A DNA stretch of 64,000 nt from Desulfosediminicola flagellatus (GCF_005116655.2 NZ_CP050698.1:5310001-5374000), one strand, 5' to 3'; positions 34,418 through 44,107 are shown, counted from the stretch's first letter. Translations and numbers: made by a program. Notes: generated from the letters alone by a model not told the origin.

Positions 34418-35044
34418 CTAGCGTTTTACCATAATGAGCTTGAGCGCAAGTCCCGCAAAAACTGATCCTGCAATTCTGTTGAGTATCTTTGTTGCTCGCT
34501 CAGACTTTGCCAACCACTCACCAAATGTTCCGGCAAGCAGGCTCACTCCTCCAAATATGAGTATCGTCGATACAATAAAAAGTGCACCGAGTACCATCAT
34601 CTGGGGAATGATAGGACCATATTCTGGATTAACAAACTGCGGTAAAAATGCCAGGAAAAATATTGAAACTTTAGGGTTAGTCACATTCATGATAACACCA
34701 CGGAAATACAATTTGTTTAATTGTAATTTTTTAACCGCACCAGTGCTATCCACTCCACCTCCAGCCTTAAACGACTGATAGGCAAGGTAAATGAGATATG
34801 CAGCACCGATATATTTCAGAGCATTAAAGGCCAGTGCAGATGTCTGAAATATGGCTGCAACGCCAAGACTCACAGCAGCAGTATGCACGAGAATTCCGGT
34901 GCAGAGGCCGACCGTTACAACAAGGCCTGCCCGCTTACCATGCTGGGCTGACTGGGCTAATACAAAAAGATTATCAGGTCCGGGCGTCAATGCCAGCAGG
35001 ATAGAGGTAGTGAAAAACACGAGTAATGTTTCAATCGGTAACAT
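34418..35044 (-). CDS. LysE/RhtB family amino-acid exporter
   Basis: A 208-residue membrane protein with six hydrophobic segments. The family signature LALTPGPDNLFVLAQSAQ is near the N-terminus, followed by GILVHTAAVSLGVAA and TNPKVSIFFLAFLPQFV. It likely exports a neutral or basic amino acid or a related metabolite. It lies downstream of the transketolase gene but behind its terminator. Confidence 0.9.
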   Translation of the reverse strand: MLPIETLLVFFTTSILLALTPGPDNLFVLAQSAQHGKRAGLVVTVGLCTGILVHTAAVSLGVAAIFQTSALAFNALKYIGAAYLIYLAYQSFKAGGGVDSTGAVKKLQLNKLYFRGVIMNVTNPKVSIFFLAFLPQFVNPEYGPIIPQMMVLGALFIVSTILIFGGVSLLAGTFGEWLAKSERATKILNRIAGSVFAGLALKLIMVKR

Positions 35045-35070
35045 AACCAGCTCCAGAGAGTATTAAACAA

Positions 35071-35108
35071 AAAAAGAGGGCGAACCGGAAATCCCGATCG
35101 GCCCTCTT
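35071..35108 (-). terminator. Terminator for the transketolase gene
   Basis: AAGAGGGC / GCCCTCTT give an 8-bp GC-rich perfect stem. Read on the minus strand it is followed by a run of T (TTTTTTT), matching a rho-independent terminator for the gene ending at 35136. Confidence 0.92.
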
Positions 35109-35135
35109 TATCAGACAGTCTAACTCAATTAATTA

Positions 35136-37025
35136 TCAACCGAGAAGCGCCTTAACCTTTGCCTTGATATCATCAGCGCCCATTCCCTGAAATGGAATCT
35201 GCTCACTGAGTCCACCCTGGCCGATCTTACAGGTACCCATGGTACCGAATTTCGGTGCAAGACCACGCTCAAGCAACCAGGTTCCATACTTAGAACCGAG
35301 ACCAGTTTTGGAGTTCTGAGTTTCGACAACAAGAGCCATAGGAGATGTACCAATCTTCTCCATCATATCTTCATCGATAACATTCAGTGTCGGCTTATTG
35401 ATAAGACCTACATCAATACCTTCAGCTTTGAGCTGCATAACAACATCGAGGCAACGATAGAGCATCTCACCGTAGCTGACGATATATCCCACAGTACCTT
35501 CACGGACAACCTCGTCTTTACCTGGAACGAAGGTGTATCCCTCGTCGTACATTTTGTTACCTTGCTCGCTTAAGATCCATGGAGTTGCAGAACGGGTGGT
35601 GTAAACAAAACGCAGACCGGAATCATTGAAAACTGTATTCATCATTGCTTTCAACTGTAATGTATCAGCAGGGAAATAGAGACGTGTGTCATCACCTTCA
35701 GCAAGAGCGTTATCTGCAAAGAAATTGTTGATTCCGAAGTGGCAAGTGTTATCCGCCATATCATCAACACCGGAGTGTGAGAAATGGGCAATAACGTTCG
35801 CCTTGTTGAGACGAGCCATGGTGACTTCTGAGATTACCATTTCCTGGAATGCAGCAAATGTACCGAAAATCCCCTGACGCCCTGCCTCTGAACCAAAACC
35901 GGCAGCAACAGAGTAGTTGTTACGCTCCATTATACCAGCGGTTACGTAGACGCCAGGGTGATTTTTACGGATGTGATGCAGACCACATGAACCTTCAAGA
36001 TCAGAATCTACTACAAGAACTTTCTTTTCAATATCATCCATGCCATCAAGGATTTCGCAGACAACTTTACCGAAATCGTCACGGCACTTGCCCATCTCAG
36101 GTGTTGATCCCTGATAAGTAGCTTTTACCTTGTCTACCTTAAAGTTTTCAAGCAGCTCAACAGCTTCTGTGTAGTTGCGTTCTTTAAGGTAATCAACCGC
36201 AAGATTGACAGGAATAACGTCATGACCTTTCGGCAGACCTTCAATTCCCGGAACACCAACAGCCATCAGTCTTCTGTTTACAAGAGCAACAGGACCATCG
36301 GTAACCATTGCCTTCTGCATACGTGCAAACAGCGCGTCAAGATCTTCACCGTCTCCAGCATTAACCTCAAGACCGTGACCTGCAAGAGTTTTAACCAAGT
36401 CGTAACCCTTCATATACTTGGTCGGGTGACCGGCGATGGTTACATCGTTATCATCAAGAAAGAGTTTAACATTGAGCTCGCGCATAACTGCATATCGGGC
36501 TGCTTCAGCATCATCACCTTCCATTTGCGAACCGTCACTGCCGAACATGACAACGATTTTATCTTTGTCAGCTTCAGCTACACCGTTTATATAACTCCAC
36601 ATGTGACCAAGACGACCGGATGAGAAGAAAACACCTTCAGCATCGTCACGCTCAGGATGACCATAGTACCCTTTACCAAATTCGCGATAATGCAGCAGAG
36701 ACTCTTCATCACGATGACCATTAAGAACTGCCATCATGTACTGAATAGCTACGCGATGTCCAGCTTCGTCGAAGTATACTGGATGAACCTTGTCGGAACC
36801 CTTCATAAAGCCGTCAGCAATCAGCAACTCAGGTACGATATCAAAAGCACCACCGGTGTGACCGCCAAGCCCTTTAACATTTGCCAGTGCAGTAAAAAAG
36901 ATAAGGCTGTCGCGCACTATACGGATATTCTCCTTAAGAGTAACGCGCTGCTCATCAGTCAGCTCTGTCTGGTTCAGGTCCAGCTTTAATGGGGTATAAC
37001 CGCTAAGGTCAATAGGGAATTTCAT
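35136..37025 (-). CDS. tkt: Transketolase (divergent, full-length)
   Basis: A 629-residue thiamine-diphosphate enzyme with the three transketolase domains. The TPP site shows VVMFGSDGSQMEGDDAEA with DDNDVTIAG (GDG-27-NN-type motif), and the first catalytic region reads GLGGHTGGAFDIVPE. The pyrimidine domain has GFGSEAGRQGIFGTFAAF. The transferase of pentose phosphate carbon units is the expected role. Its N-terminal region departs from the classical SGHPG motif, so it belongs to a divergent subfamily and may have another acceptor. A GGAGG site precedes the ATG. The IclR regulator gene is next upstream on the same strand. Confidence 0.85.
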   Translation of the reverse strand: MKFPIDLSGYTPLKLDLNQTELTDEQRVTLKENIRIVRDSLIFFTALANVKGLGGHTGGAFDIVPELLIADGFMKGSDKVHPVYFDEAGHRVAIQYMMAVLNGHRDEESLLHYREFGKGYYGHPERDDAEGVFFSSGRLGHMWSYINGVAEADKDKIVVMFGSDGSQMEGDDAEAARYAVMRELNVKLFLDDNDVTIAGHPTKYMKGYDLVKTLAGHGLEVNAGDGEDLDALFARMQKAMVTDGPVALVNRRLMAVGVPGIEGLPKGHDVIPVNLAVDYLKERNYTEAVELLENFKVDKVKATYQGSTPEMGKCRDDFGKVVCEILDGMDDIEKKVLVVDSDLEGSCGLHHIRKNHPGVYVTAGIMERNNYSVAAGFGSEAGRQGIFGTFAAFQEMVISEVTMARLNKANVIAHFSHSGVDDMADNTCHFGINNFFADNALAEGDDTRLYFPADTLQLKAMMNTVFNDSGLRFVYTTRSATPWILSEQGNKMYDEGYTFVPGKDEVVREGTVGYIVSYGEMLYRCLDVVMQLKAEGIDVGLINKPTLNVIDEDMMEKIGTSPMALVVETQNSKTGLGSKYGTWLLERGLAPKFGTMGTCKIGQGGLSEQIPFQGMGADDIKAKVKALLG

Positions 37026-37157
37026 TTCTTTCCTCCGGGGAAATTCTACTCAGATGGTAATAACGGGTTTGAAGTCTATTATACAGAAAGCCCGGTAATA
37101 GGCTGTATTCAGTAGATTTTTATGGCAACAACCAATACATGTAGCTATTAATCAGGC

Positions 37158-37192
37158 ATGGGTATCGACACCATAGTGGTGTTGATACCCAT
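37158..37192. promoter_or_regulatory. 15-bp inverted repeat between tkt and iclR-type gene
   Basis: ATGGGTATCGACACC / GGTGTTGATACCCAT, with one mismatch and a 5-base loop, lies 130 bp upstream of tkt and 55 bp after the IclR gene stop. It may be the terminator of the regulator gene (no T-run) or an operator for tkt. Function not decided. Confidence 0.5.
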
Positions 37193-37246
37193 ACATACAC
37201 ATCTAGGATAAGGCTAAAGCCCTTATCTCATTAAATAAATGTTTGT

Positions 37247-38014
37247 TTATTCAGGTGCGCCAAGACGTCTTGAAAGTTCCTGGGCAGTGTCGATAACTTT
37301 ATTAGTAATTCCAAGCATCTGCTCATAACTGTCGAGATCGGTGAGCGTTGATACACTCAGTGCAGCACACACTTCTCCGGTATTATCCCGGACAGGTGCG
37401 GATACGCAGCGGACCATTTTCCAGTTTTCTTCATCATCAGTTGCCCAACCGCGCTTACGTACCTCAAGCAGACTTGATTTGACCTCTTCTGCGTTAACTC
37501 GGGTATTTGGTGTAAGCTTGACAAAATCAACCTTTTTAAGAATCCTGTCGACTTCTTTATCCGGCTTCCAGGCTAACAGAACCTTGCCCATTGCGGTAGA
37601 ATGCACACCAACTCGCTTGCCGGCCCAGGTATCTATGGATATTGAACCGTGTACATTCTCTTTCACAAGGTAAATAACCTCAGAACCATCAAGGATACCA
37701 AGATGTACAGTTCGTTGTGTGTCATTTGAAAGTGCTTTGACAAGCGGCCGCGCTTCAGTGGTCATATCCACATGAGCTGCTGCCTTTGCACCAAGTTCGA
37801 TGAGGCGCAGGCCAAGGGTATACCTGGCACTTTCACCAACTTCACGAATAAATCCAAGGGATTCAAGGGTGCTTATAGTTTTATAAGTACTGCTTTTAGG
37901 GTGACCAAGTGTAGTATGGATCTCGGTAAATGAAGCTTCTCCACGCTGAAGGAGAAACTCGAGAATCTCGTTGGCCTTGATAAGTGCCGAAACGGCATAG
38001 AATTTTTTTGGCAT
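37247..38014 (-). CDS. IclR family transcriptional regulator
   Basis: A 255-residue regulator. The N-terminal winged helix-turn-helix is AVSALIKANEILEFLLQRGE with GHPKSSTYKTISTLESLGFI. The C-terminal effector domain shows TVHLGILDGSEVIYLVKE, RVGVHSTAMGKVLLAW and ALSVSTLTDLDSYEQML, the IclR ligand-binding pattern. The effector is unknown. Possible operators lie upstream of the gene; targets may include tkt or the dpp operon. The start has a weak Shine-Dalgarno. Confidence 0.88.
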   Translation of the reverse strand: MPKKFYAVSALIKANEILEFLLQRGEASFTEIHTTLGHPKSSTYKTISTLESLGFIREVGESARYTLGLRLIELGAKAAAHVDMTTEARPLVKALSNDTQRTVHLGILDGSEVIYLVKENVHGSISIDTWAGKRVGVHSTAMGKVLLAWKPDKEVDRILKKVDFVKLTPNTRVNAEEVKSSLLEVRKRGWATDDEENWKMVRCVSAPVRDNTGEVCAALSVSTLTDLDSYEQMLGITNKVIDTAQELSRRLGAPE

Positions 38015-38028
38015 AACTCAACACGATA

Positions 38029-38100
38029 ACTTAGGAAACAGCAGTCTGTTTTCTTTTGCTGTTTGATTACAGCTTTCTTCTAAAGTTTCACTTAGGAAAC
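38029..38100. promoter_or_regulatory. Repeated ACTTAGGAAAC motifs upstream of the IclR gene
   Basis: The 11-mer ACTTAGGAAAC occurs at 38029-38039 and 38090-38100, 61 bp apart. The first copy continues into GGAAACAGCAGTCTGTTTTC, an inverted repeat (GGAAACAG / CTGTTTTC). Such GGAAA...TTTCC-like palindromes are typical of IclR-type sites, so autoregulation is a fair guess, not a demonstration. Confidence 0.5.
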
Positions 38101-38207
38101 CACATCTAGAAAATGCTCTTTCTTTGCCGTTATGTCAATATAAAACTACCTCCTGATCCCCCAGACACCTACGATTTTTACATTCCACGCCATTACTGTT
38201 ACAGTTT

Positions 38208-39176
38208 TCAAGGCTTTGCCACATGGCAAGCAACCATACTTTCTCCAACTGGTCGTATTAGCGGTACCTCTTTCGGGCAGACATCAGTCACTACCGGACA
38301 ACGAGGATGAAAAGTGCACCCGGAAGGCGGGTTCATCGGTGAGGGCAACTCCCCTTTAAGTACAATGCGTTTTTTCTCTTTAAAAGGATCAGCAACCGGC
38401 GTTGCCGAAAGCAATGCCTGGGTATAGGGATGTTTAGGGTTTTCAAAAACAGTGTCCCTGCTGCCTGACTCTACAGGAACCCCGAGGTACATAACCATTA
38501 CATCATCAGCAATATGGTGAACAACAGAGAGATCATGGCTAATAAAAAGATACGCGAGATTAAGACGCTCCTGCAATTCAGCAATCAGATTAAGTATTTG
38601 TGCCTGAATAGAAACATCCAGGGCTGATACAGGTTCATCGAGTACGAGAATCTCTGGCTCAAGCATAAGAGCACGCGCTACCGCAATACGCTGACGCTGA
38701 CCACCAGAAAACATATGTGGATAACGATCATAATGTTCAGGACGCAGCCCAACCATATCAAGCATTTCCCGAGCCAGCTTTTCACGTTCAGCTTTGGTTT
38801 TTTCTGTATTAACTAAAAGCGGCTCTTCCAGCGCATGTCCGATTTTCTGTCGTGGATTGAGTGAGCCGTAAGGATCTTGAAAAACAATCTGCACCTTGGA
38901 GTGATAGCCTCTGCGTTCTGCCGGGCTCAGATTTGCAATATCCACACCGTCAATTTTCAATACACCCGAGGTTGGCTCCTCAATCATCGTGACAAGTCGC
39001 GCCAGTGTAGATTTACCACACCCGGATTCTCCAACTACGGCAAGAGTCTTGCCACGTTGAAGACTGAAAGAGGCACCATCCAGAGCCTTCACCACTGCAG
39101 GATCCTTGAAGGTTCCCCTGCTCACATAGTAATGACGCGCAATATTATCTGCTTCAAGAACTACTTCATGTTTCAT
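38208..39176 (-). CDS. dppF: Dipeptide/oligopeptide ABC transporter ATPase DppF
   Basis: A 322-residue nucleotide-binding subunit. It has Walker A GESGCGKST, signature MFSGGQRQRIAVARAL, Walker B ILVLDEPVSALDVS and the C-terminal oligopeptide-transporter extension with CTFHPRCPVVTDVC-type cysteines. Works with DppD as the ATPase pair. It overlaps dppD by 4 bp (start 39176 within the stop region). Last of the dpp genes. Confidence 0.92.
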   Translation of the reverse strand: MKHEVVLEADNIARHYYVSRGTFKDPAVVKALDGASFSLQRGKTLAVVGESGCGKSTLARLVTMIEEPTSGVLKIDGVDIANLSPAERRGYHSKVQIVFQDPYGSLNPRQKIGHALEEPLLVNTEKTKAEREKLAREMLDMVGLRPEHYDRYPHMFSGGQRQRIAVARALMLEPEILVLDEPVSALDVSIQAQILNLIAELQERLNLAYLFISHDLSVVHHIADDVMVMYLGVPVESGSRDTVFENPKHPYTQALLSATPVADPFKEKKRIVLKGELPSPMNPPSGCTFHPRCPVVTDVCPKEVPLIRPVGESMVACHVAKP

Positions 39177-40174
39177 GCCGCAACCCCCTTGTTCTCTGGA
39201 TGCCCTATTGGTTTGCCATCAAGAAGAGGATAGTGACATAGTGCCCTGCCAACCTTCTCGTCTGCTGCTTTTGGAGGTGTAGTGCGACACAACTCAGTAA
39301 CAAATGAACACCGCGGGGAAAACAAACATCCTTCAGGTCGGTCAAACTGACCAGGAACAACGCCCAGAATTGATGGAAGAATTTTTGCATTACTTCGTTC
39401 AGGAAGAGATGCAAGCAAGGCGGCTGTATACGGATGATGCGGATCTGTGAAAAGGCCTTTGACATGCTGCTTTTCAACCTGCTGACCTGCATACTGAACA
39501 ACAACCCTCTCTGCAGTTTCTGCCACAACACCCATATCATGAGTAATCAGGATAAGTGCCATATTCTGCTCGTCCTGAAGTTTTAACAGTAAATCAAGAA
39601 TCTGAGCCTGAATCGTCACATCAAGAGCTGTTGTAGGTTCATCAGCAATAAGAAGACGGGGGTTACAACTGATAGCCATAGCAATCATAACTCTCTGACT
39701 CATACCGCCTGAGAGTTGATGCGGAAAAGCTGACAGCCGTTTCTTAGGTTCAGGAATGCCGACCAATTCAAGCAATTCAAGTGCCCGTGCATACCGATCT
39801 TTCCGATTCATATTTTTATGAACCTTGAGTGATTCAGTCAGTTGAAATCCAACTGTAAAGCAGGGATTAAGGCTGGTCATCGGTTCCTGGAAAATCATGG
39901 TCAACTCACAACCAATGATAGACCGCATCTGCTTGGTATCCATCGTCAGCATGTCGCGACCATCAAACCGCAACACATCGGCGGTTACGGTTGCAGTCCA
40001 GGGCAAAAGACCCATCAGAGCCAGCATAGCCACAGATTTACCGGATCCGGATTCCCCTACAATAGAGACGATTTCGCCGGGGTTAACATTCAACGTCACC
40101 CCATCCACTGCCTTAAACTGTCCACCGGCAGTCAGGAATGAGACTGACAAATTTTCTATTTCAAGTAATGACAT
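39173..40174 (-). CDS. dppD: Dipeptide/oligopeptide ABC transporter ATPase DppD
   Basis: A 333-residue ATPase: Walker A GESGSGKSV, signature LSGGMSQRVMIAMAI, Walker B LLIADEPTTALDVTIQ, and the C-terminal Cys-bearing tail EGCLFSPRCSFVTELC characteristic of peptide-type importers. It starts 5 bp after the end of dppC and overlaps dppF, as usual in dpp operons. Confidence 0.92.
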   Translation of the reverse strand: MSLLEIENLSVSFLTAGGQFKAVDGVTLNVNPGEIVSIVGESGSGKSVAMLALMGLLPWTATVTADVLRFDGRDMLTMDTKQMRSIIGCELTMIFQEPMTSLNPCFTVGFQLTESLKVHKNMNRKDRYARALELLELVGIPEPKKRLSAFPHQLSGGMSQRVMIAMAISCNPRLLIADEPTTALDVTIQAQILDLLLKLQDEQNMALILITHDMGVVAETAERVVVQYAGQQVEKQHVKGLFTDPHHPYTAALLASLPERSNAKILPSILGVVPGQFDRPEGCLFSPRCSFVTELCRTTPPKAADEKVGRALCHYPLLDGKPIGHPENKGVAA

Positions 40175-40179
40175 CTTTA

Positions 40180-41094
40180 CTAAGACCGTTTGAGTTTCGG
40201 ATCAAGGGCATCACGCAGGCCGTCACCCATAAGATTGATGGCAAGCACCGTAAGTAAAATCGAAAGACCGGGAAATGTTACAACCCACCAGGCGCGCAAG
40301 ATAAACTCCCGGGCCTCGGCCAGCATGGTTCCCCATTCAGGAGTTGGTGGCTGAGCCCCCATTCCAAGGAAACCAAGCGCTGCAGCATCGAGAATTGCGG
40401 TTGAGAAACTGAGTGCCGCCTGGACAATCAACGGAGCCATGCAGTTCGGCAAAATTGTAACAAACATCAGTCGTAAACGTTTTACCCCGATCACCTGAGC
40501 AGCCGTAACATAATCCCGCGTCATCTCACCCATAACTGCAGCCCTGGTAAGACGGACATAATGCGGCTGCTGGACAATCGCGATAGCTATCATAGCGTTT
40601 ATTAAACTCGGCCCGAGCAAGGCAACAAGTACCAGAGCAAGTAGTAAACTTGGAAAGGCCAAAACGACATCCATAACACGCATGATTGCAGTATCCACCT
40701 TGCCACGGAAAAAGCCGGCACAAAGCCCAAGAAAAATCCCGGCAAAAAGGGATACAGAAACGACAATACAGCCGATAAAAAGGGAAAACCTTGAGCCGTA
40801 AATCAACCGAGAAAGTAAATCCCGACCAACAGCATCAGTACCCAGTGGAAAACGCAGGCTACCGCCATCCTGCCAGAATGGTGGTTGAAGAAACGCTTCG
40901 CGGTATTGGTGATTGGGAGCATGAGGGGCAATAAAATCAGCAAAAATCGCAATCAGTACAACGCAGACGAAAAAGACCATCCCGATGACTGCTCCGCGAT
41001 TCTCACTGAAATACGACCAGAATTCCGCGAGCAAAGCCATCCGGCCTCCCGTGCGGGTATCTAATGTATTCGAAATAGTAGGAGCTTCTGACAT
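40180..41094 (-). CDS. dppC: Peptide ABC transporter permease DppC
   Basis: A 304-residue inner-membrane permease with about six helices. The N-terminal helix is followed by the Opp/Dpp periplasmic region (FIAPHAPNHQYREAFLQPP), and the EAA loop appears as YVTAAQVIGVKRLRLMFVTI. It forms the channel with DppB. Starts 3 bp after dppB. Confidence 0.9.
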   Translation of the reverse strand: MSEAPTISNTLDTRTGGRMALLAEFWSYFSENRGAVIGMVFFVCVVLIAIFADFIAPHAPNHQYREAFLQPPFWQDGGSLRFPLGTDAVGRDLLSRLIYGSRFSLFIGCIVVSVSLFAGIFLGLCAGFFRGKVDTAIMRVMDVVLAFPSLLLALVLVALLGPSLINAMIAIAIVQQPHYVRLTRAAVMGEMTRDYVTAAQVIGVKRLRLMFVTILPNCMAPLIVQAALSFSTAILDAAALGFLGMGAQPPTPEWGTMLAEAREFILRAWWVVTFPGLSILLTVLAINLMGDGLRDALDPKLKRS

Positions 41095-41097
41095 AAT

Positions 41098-42108
41098 TTA
41101 ATCTGTGTGTCGAATTTGTGGGTTAATCAGGCCATAGAGTATATCTACAACAAGGTTGACCAGCATTACCACCGCGGCGATAAGTAACAGACCACCCTGC
41201 ACAGACGGATAGTCACGTCTGAAGATTGAATCGACCATCCACTTGCCAATTCCCGGCCATGAAAAAATGGTCTCTGTAAGAATCGCTCCGGCAAATAAAA
41301 CGCCGACCTGTAGACCAATAACAGTGATAACCGGAATCATTGCATTACGAAGCGCATGTAAACCTATTACACGTCCAGGTCCCATACCTTTTGCCTTAGC
41401 TGTTCGCACATAATCTTCACTAAGCACTTCAAGCATGGCTGAGCGGGTCTGGCGCGCAATAACCGCAAGCGGAATGGTGGCCAACACTATAGAAGGCAGG
41501 ATCAGATGAGAGACTGCTGAGGCAAACGCCCCTTTCTGCCCGGAAAGCAGACTGTCTATCAACATGAATCCGGTGACCGGATCAAAGTAATAGAGTAGCG
41601 ATATTCTACCAGAAACAGGTGTCCATCCAAGCGTACCGGAAAACAAAATAATGAGTAGAAGTCCCCACCAGAAAATTGGCATAGAGTACCCTGTTAGAGC
41701 ACCCGCCATGACTGAGTGGTCGAATACCGACCCTCTCTTAGTTGCGGCTATCATCCCTGCGGGTAGTCCGAAGAAAATGGCAATAACAATTGCACACAGG
41801 GAAAGCTCAAGTGTCGCAGGAAAGAGTGTGAAAAACTCTTCAGTCACAGGCCTTTTAGTAATAATTGAATTACCTAAGTCACCATGAACAAGACCATCAG
41901 CATAGGAGATGTATTGCTCCCAGATAGGACGATCAAACCCGAACTCCTTCATCATCTGAGCATGTCGCTCTTCGGACATACCACGTTCTCCTGCCATCAG
42001 AAGAACAGGGTCACCAGGAAGCATACGAATAAAGATAAACGCAACCACGGTCACCCCAAAGAACGTAGGCAGTAGAATACCCAGCTTCTTCAATAGGAAT
42101 TTAAACAT
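41098..42108 (-). CDS. dppB: Peptide ABC transporter permease DppB
   Basis: A 336-residue inner-membrane permease. The first helix (LGILLPTFFGVTVVAFIFIRM) with LPGDPVLLMAGERG and the EAA motif YVRTAKAKGMGPGRVIGLHA are as in DppB/OppB. It is separated from dppA by 123 bp containing a strong hairpin. Confidence 0.9.
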   Translation of the reverse strand: MFKFLLKKLGILLPTFFGVTVVAFIFIRMLPGDPVLLMAGERGMSEERHAQMMKEFGFDRPIWEQYISYADGLVHGDLGNSIITKRPVTEEFFTLFPATLELSLCAIVIAIFFGLPAGMIAATKRGSVFDHSVMAGALTGYSMPIFWWGLLLIILFSGTLGWTPVSGRISLLYYFDPVTGFMLIDSLLSGQKGAFASAVSHLILPSIVLATIPLAVIARQTRSAMLEVLSEDYVRTAKAKGMGPGRVIGLHALRNAMIPVITVIGLQVGVLFAGAILTETIFSWPGIGKWMVDSIFRRDYPSVQGGLLLIAAVVMLVNLVVDILYGLINPQIRHTD

Positions 42109-42187
42109 TAGAAATTACTTCAAGAGGTTTTTCATAAAAAATTCATAAGGGTACTAAAACGTATATTACAGGTACCCTCAAAGGAGT

Positions 42188-42220
42188 CGGGCCGGATAAT
42201 TGTTGAGATTATCCGGCCCG
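42188..42220. other. Intercistronic hairpin between dppA and dppB
   Basis: A perfect 13-bp inverted repeat CGGGCCGGATAAT / ATTATCCGGCCCG with a 7-base loop lies 12 bp behind the dppA stop on the minus strand. No T-run follows. Such a stem usually stabilises the 3' end of the dppA message, so the binding protein is made in excess over the membrane parts. It may also terminate partly. Confidence 0.8.
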
Positions 42221-42231
42221 CAGAGCCTGTA

Positions 42232-43830
42232 CTATTTCAGGTCAACGCCATAAAAAATGTGACCGCCAAAAGGATCGATTTTATAATCGACAACTTCCTT
42301 ACGAATCGGCTCATATACAACAGAGTGTGCGATGGTAGCCCAAGGAGCCTGCTCCTTGAAAACAACCTGTGCCTGCTCGTAAAGTTTGGTACGCTCAGCA
42401 GGATCTGCAACAACTTTTGCTTTCTGAATCAGATCTTCGAACGGCTGATAACACCATTGAGCACGATTGGATCCACCAACACCGTCACAGCCGAGAAGCA
42501 CTGCCAGGAAGTTGTCTGGATCTCCATTATCTCCGGTCCAACCAAGGAGTACGGCACCATCACGATCTTGATCTTTGGAACGTTTGAGGTACTCACCCCA
42601 CTCGTAAGATACGATCTCAGCTTTTACACCAACCTCAGCCCAATCAGCCTGAATAACTTCAGCCATACGACGTGCATTAGGGTTATACGGACGCTGTACA
42701 GGCATAGCCCAGATCTTAGTGGTCAGATCTTTAATACCAGCATCCTCGAGCATCTTTCGTGCTGCAACAGGATCATAGCTGTCATCTTGAACAGCATCAT
42801 TATATGACCAGATTGTTGGAGGAATTGGATTCTTTGCAATTTTACCGGCACCTTGGAAAACCGCATCAAGGATAGCCTGCTTGTTTACAGCCTTGTTCAG
42901 CGCTTTACGTACGACAGGGTTATCAAATGGAGCCATCTTGGTGTTGTAGGCAAGATACCCAACATTCAAACCTTCTTTCTGCATCAGGTTAACATCCGGA
43001 TCTTTAGACATCGCTTCGATATCGGCAGGATTCGGGTAAGGCATAACATGACACTCGCCAGCCTTAAGCTTCTGATAACGTACTGAAGCATCTGGAGTAA
43101 TAGCGAAAACAAGATTATCGATAGCTGCTTTTCCCGCCCAGTAGTCAGGATTGGCTGCATAACGGATAACAGCATCTTTCTGGTATGCTACAAGCTGGAA
43201 AGGTCCGGTGCCTACGGGGTCCTGGTCAATAACTTCAGGAGTACCGGCAGCCATTAACTTGTCTGCATACTCTGCGGAAAAAATAGAAGCAAAATCCATT
43301 GCCAAGTTGGCAAGCATCGGTGCTTCTGGCTTCTTCAGCATAAATTTCACAGTATAATCATCTACCTTCTCGATTTTCTGAATCAAGTCGGGCATGCCCA
43401 TACCATCAAAATATTCATAGCTACCACCAGATACTTTATGGAACGGATGCTCTTTGTCGAGCTGACGCATAAAGGTGAAGATAACGTCATCTGCGTTAAA
43501 TTCGCGGGTCGGTGCGTATTTTTTAGTGGTATGAAATTTTACACCTTTGCGTAAGTGAAAGGTATATACCAAACCGTCATCAGAAATTTCCCAGCTCTCA
43601 GCCAAACCCGGTACGATCTTGGTTGCTCCACGCTCGAATTCAACGAGTTTATTAAAGATCTGACGGGATGTTGCATCGAAGGTTGTTCCCGCAGTATAAA
43701 ATGCTGGGTTAAATCCCTCGGGGCTACCTTCTGAACAGTAAACCAGAGTTTTAGCCTGGGCACCGAGTGCTCCCACTGTTAATAGGGATACACCACAAAA
43801 TGCTGCAAACAATTTTGTCGTTTTTCTCAT
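42232..43830 (-). CDS. dppA: Periplasmic dipeptide-binding protein DppA
   Basis: A 532-residue solute-binding protein of family 5 with a signal peptide (LFAAFCGVSLLTVGALGAQA). It has KTLVYCSEGSPEGFNPAFYTAG, the E. coli DppA-like region, NPDYWAGKAAIDNLVFAI, LNVGYLAYNTKMAPFDNP and LLGWTGDNGDPDNFLAVLLG. It delivers di- or small peptides to DppBC. A GAGGAG site precedes the start. The operon probably has its promoter in 43850-44000. Confidence 0.92.
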   Translation of the reverse strand: MRKTTKLFAAFCGVSLLTVGALGAQAKTLVYCSEGSPEGFNPAFYTAGTTFDATSRQIFNKLVEFERGATKIVPGLAESWEISDDGLVYTFHLRKGVKFHTTKKYAPTREFNADDVIFTFMRQLDKEHPFHKVSGGSYEYFDGMGMPDLIQKIEKVDDYTVKFMLKKPEAPMLANLAMDFASIFSAEYADKLMAAGTPEVIDQDPVGTGPFQLVAYQKDAVIRYAANPDYWAGKAAIDNLVFAITPDASVRYQKLKAGECHVMPYPNPADIEAMSKDPDVNLMQKEGLNVGYLAYNTKMAPFDNPVVRKALNKAVNKQAILDAVFQGAGKIAKNPIPPTIWSYNDAVQDDSYDPVAARKMLEDAGIKDLTTKIWAMPVQRPYNPNARRMAEVIQADWAEVGVKAEIVSYEWGEYLKRSKDQDRDGAVLLGWTGDNGDPDNFLAVLLGCDGVGGSNRAQWCYQPFEDLIQKAKVVADPAERTKLYEQAQVVFKEQAPWATIAHSVVYEPIRKEVVDYKIDPFGGHIFYGVDLK

Positions 43831-44030
43831 GTGTTTCTCTCCTCATGTGTTGTTTTAAAAGATGATACAAACTCGTCTTGAAAAAACTGTGCTCTACTTT
43901 TGTATACAGTTACACATCCTCTAAATAGAGCTATAACTGATTTGACGTTTAGGTCAAGTATTTAGAACAAAATTCGGTTAAATCAAACACGCTGATCAAC
44001 ATTTCACTTCGGGAACCACACAGGAAATAT

Positions 44031-44069
44031 ACACTTTGCACCACGAACAGAACTGATGATGCAAAGTGT
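44031..44069. terminator. Hairpin between uraA and dppA
   Basis: ACACTTTGCA / TGCAAAGTGT form a perfect 10-bp stem with a 19-base loop, about 40 bp behind the uraA stop on the minus strand. It separates the uracil and dipeptide units; the T-run is weak. Confidence 0.5.
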
Positions 44070-44107
44070 TACCAACAACAACTACCTTAAGGGAAATAGG
44101 TGATAAA

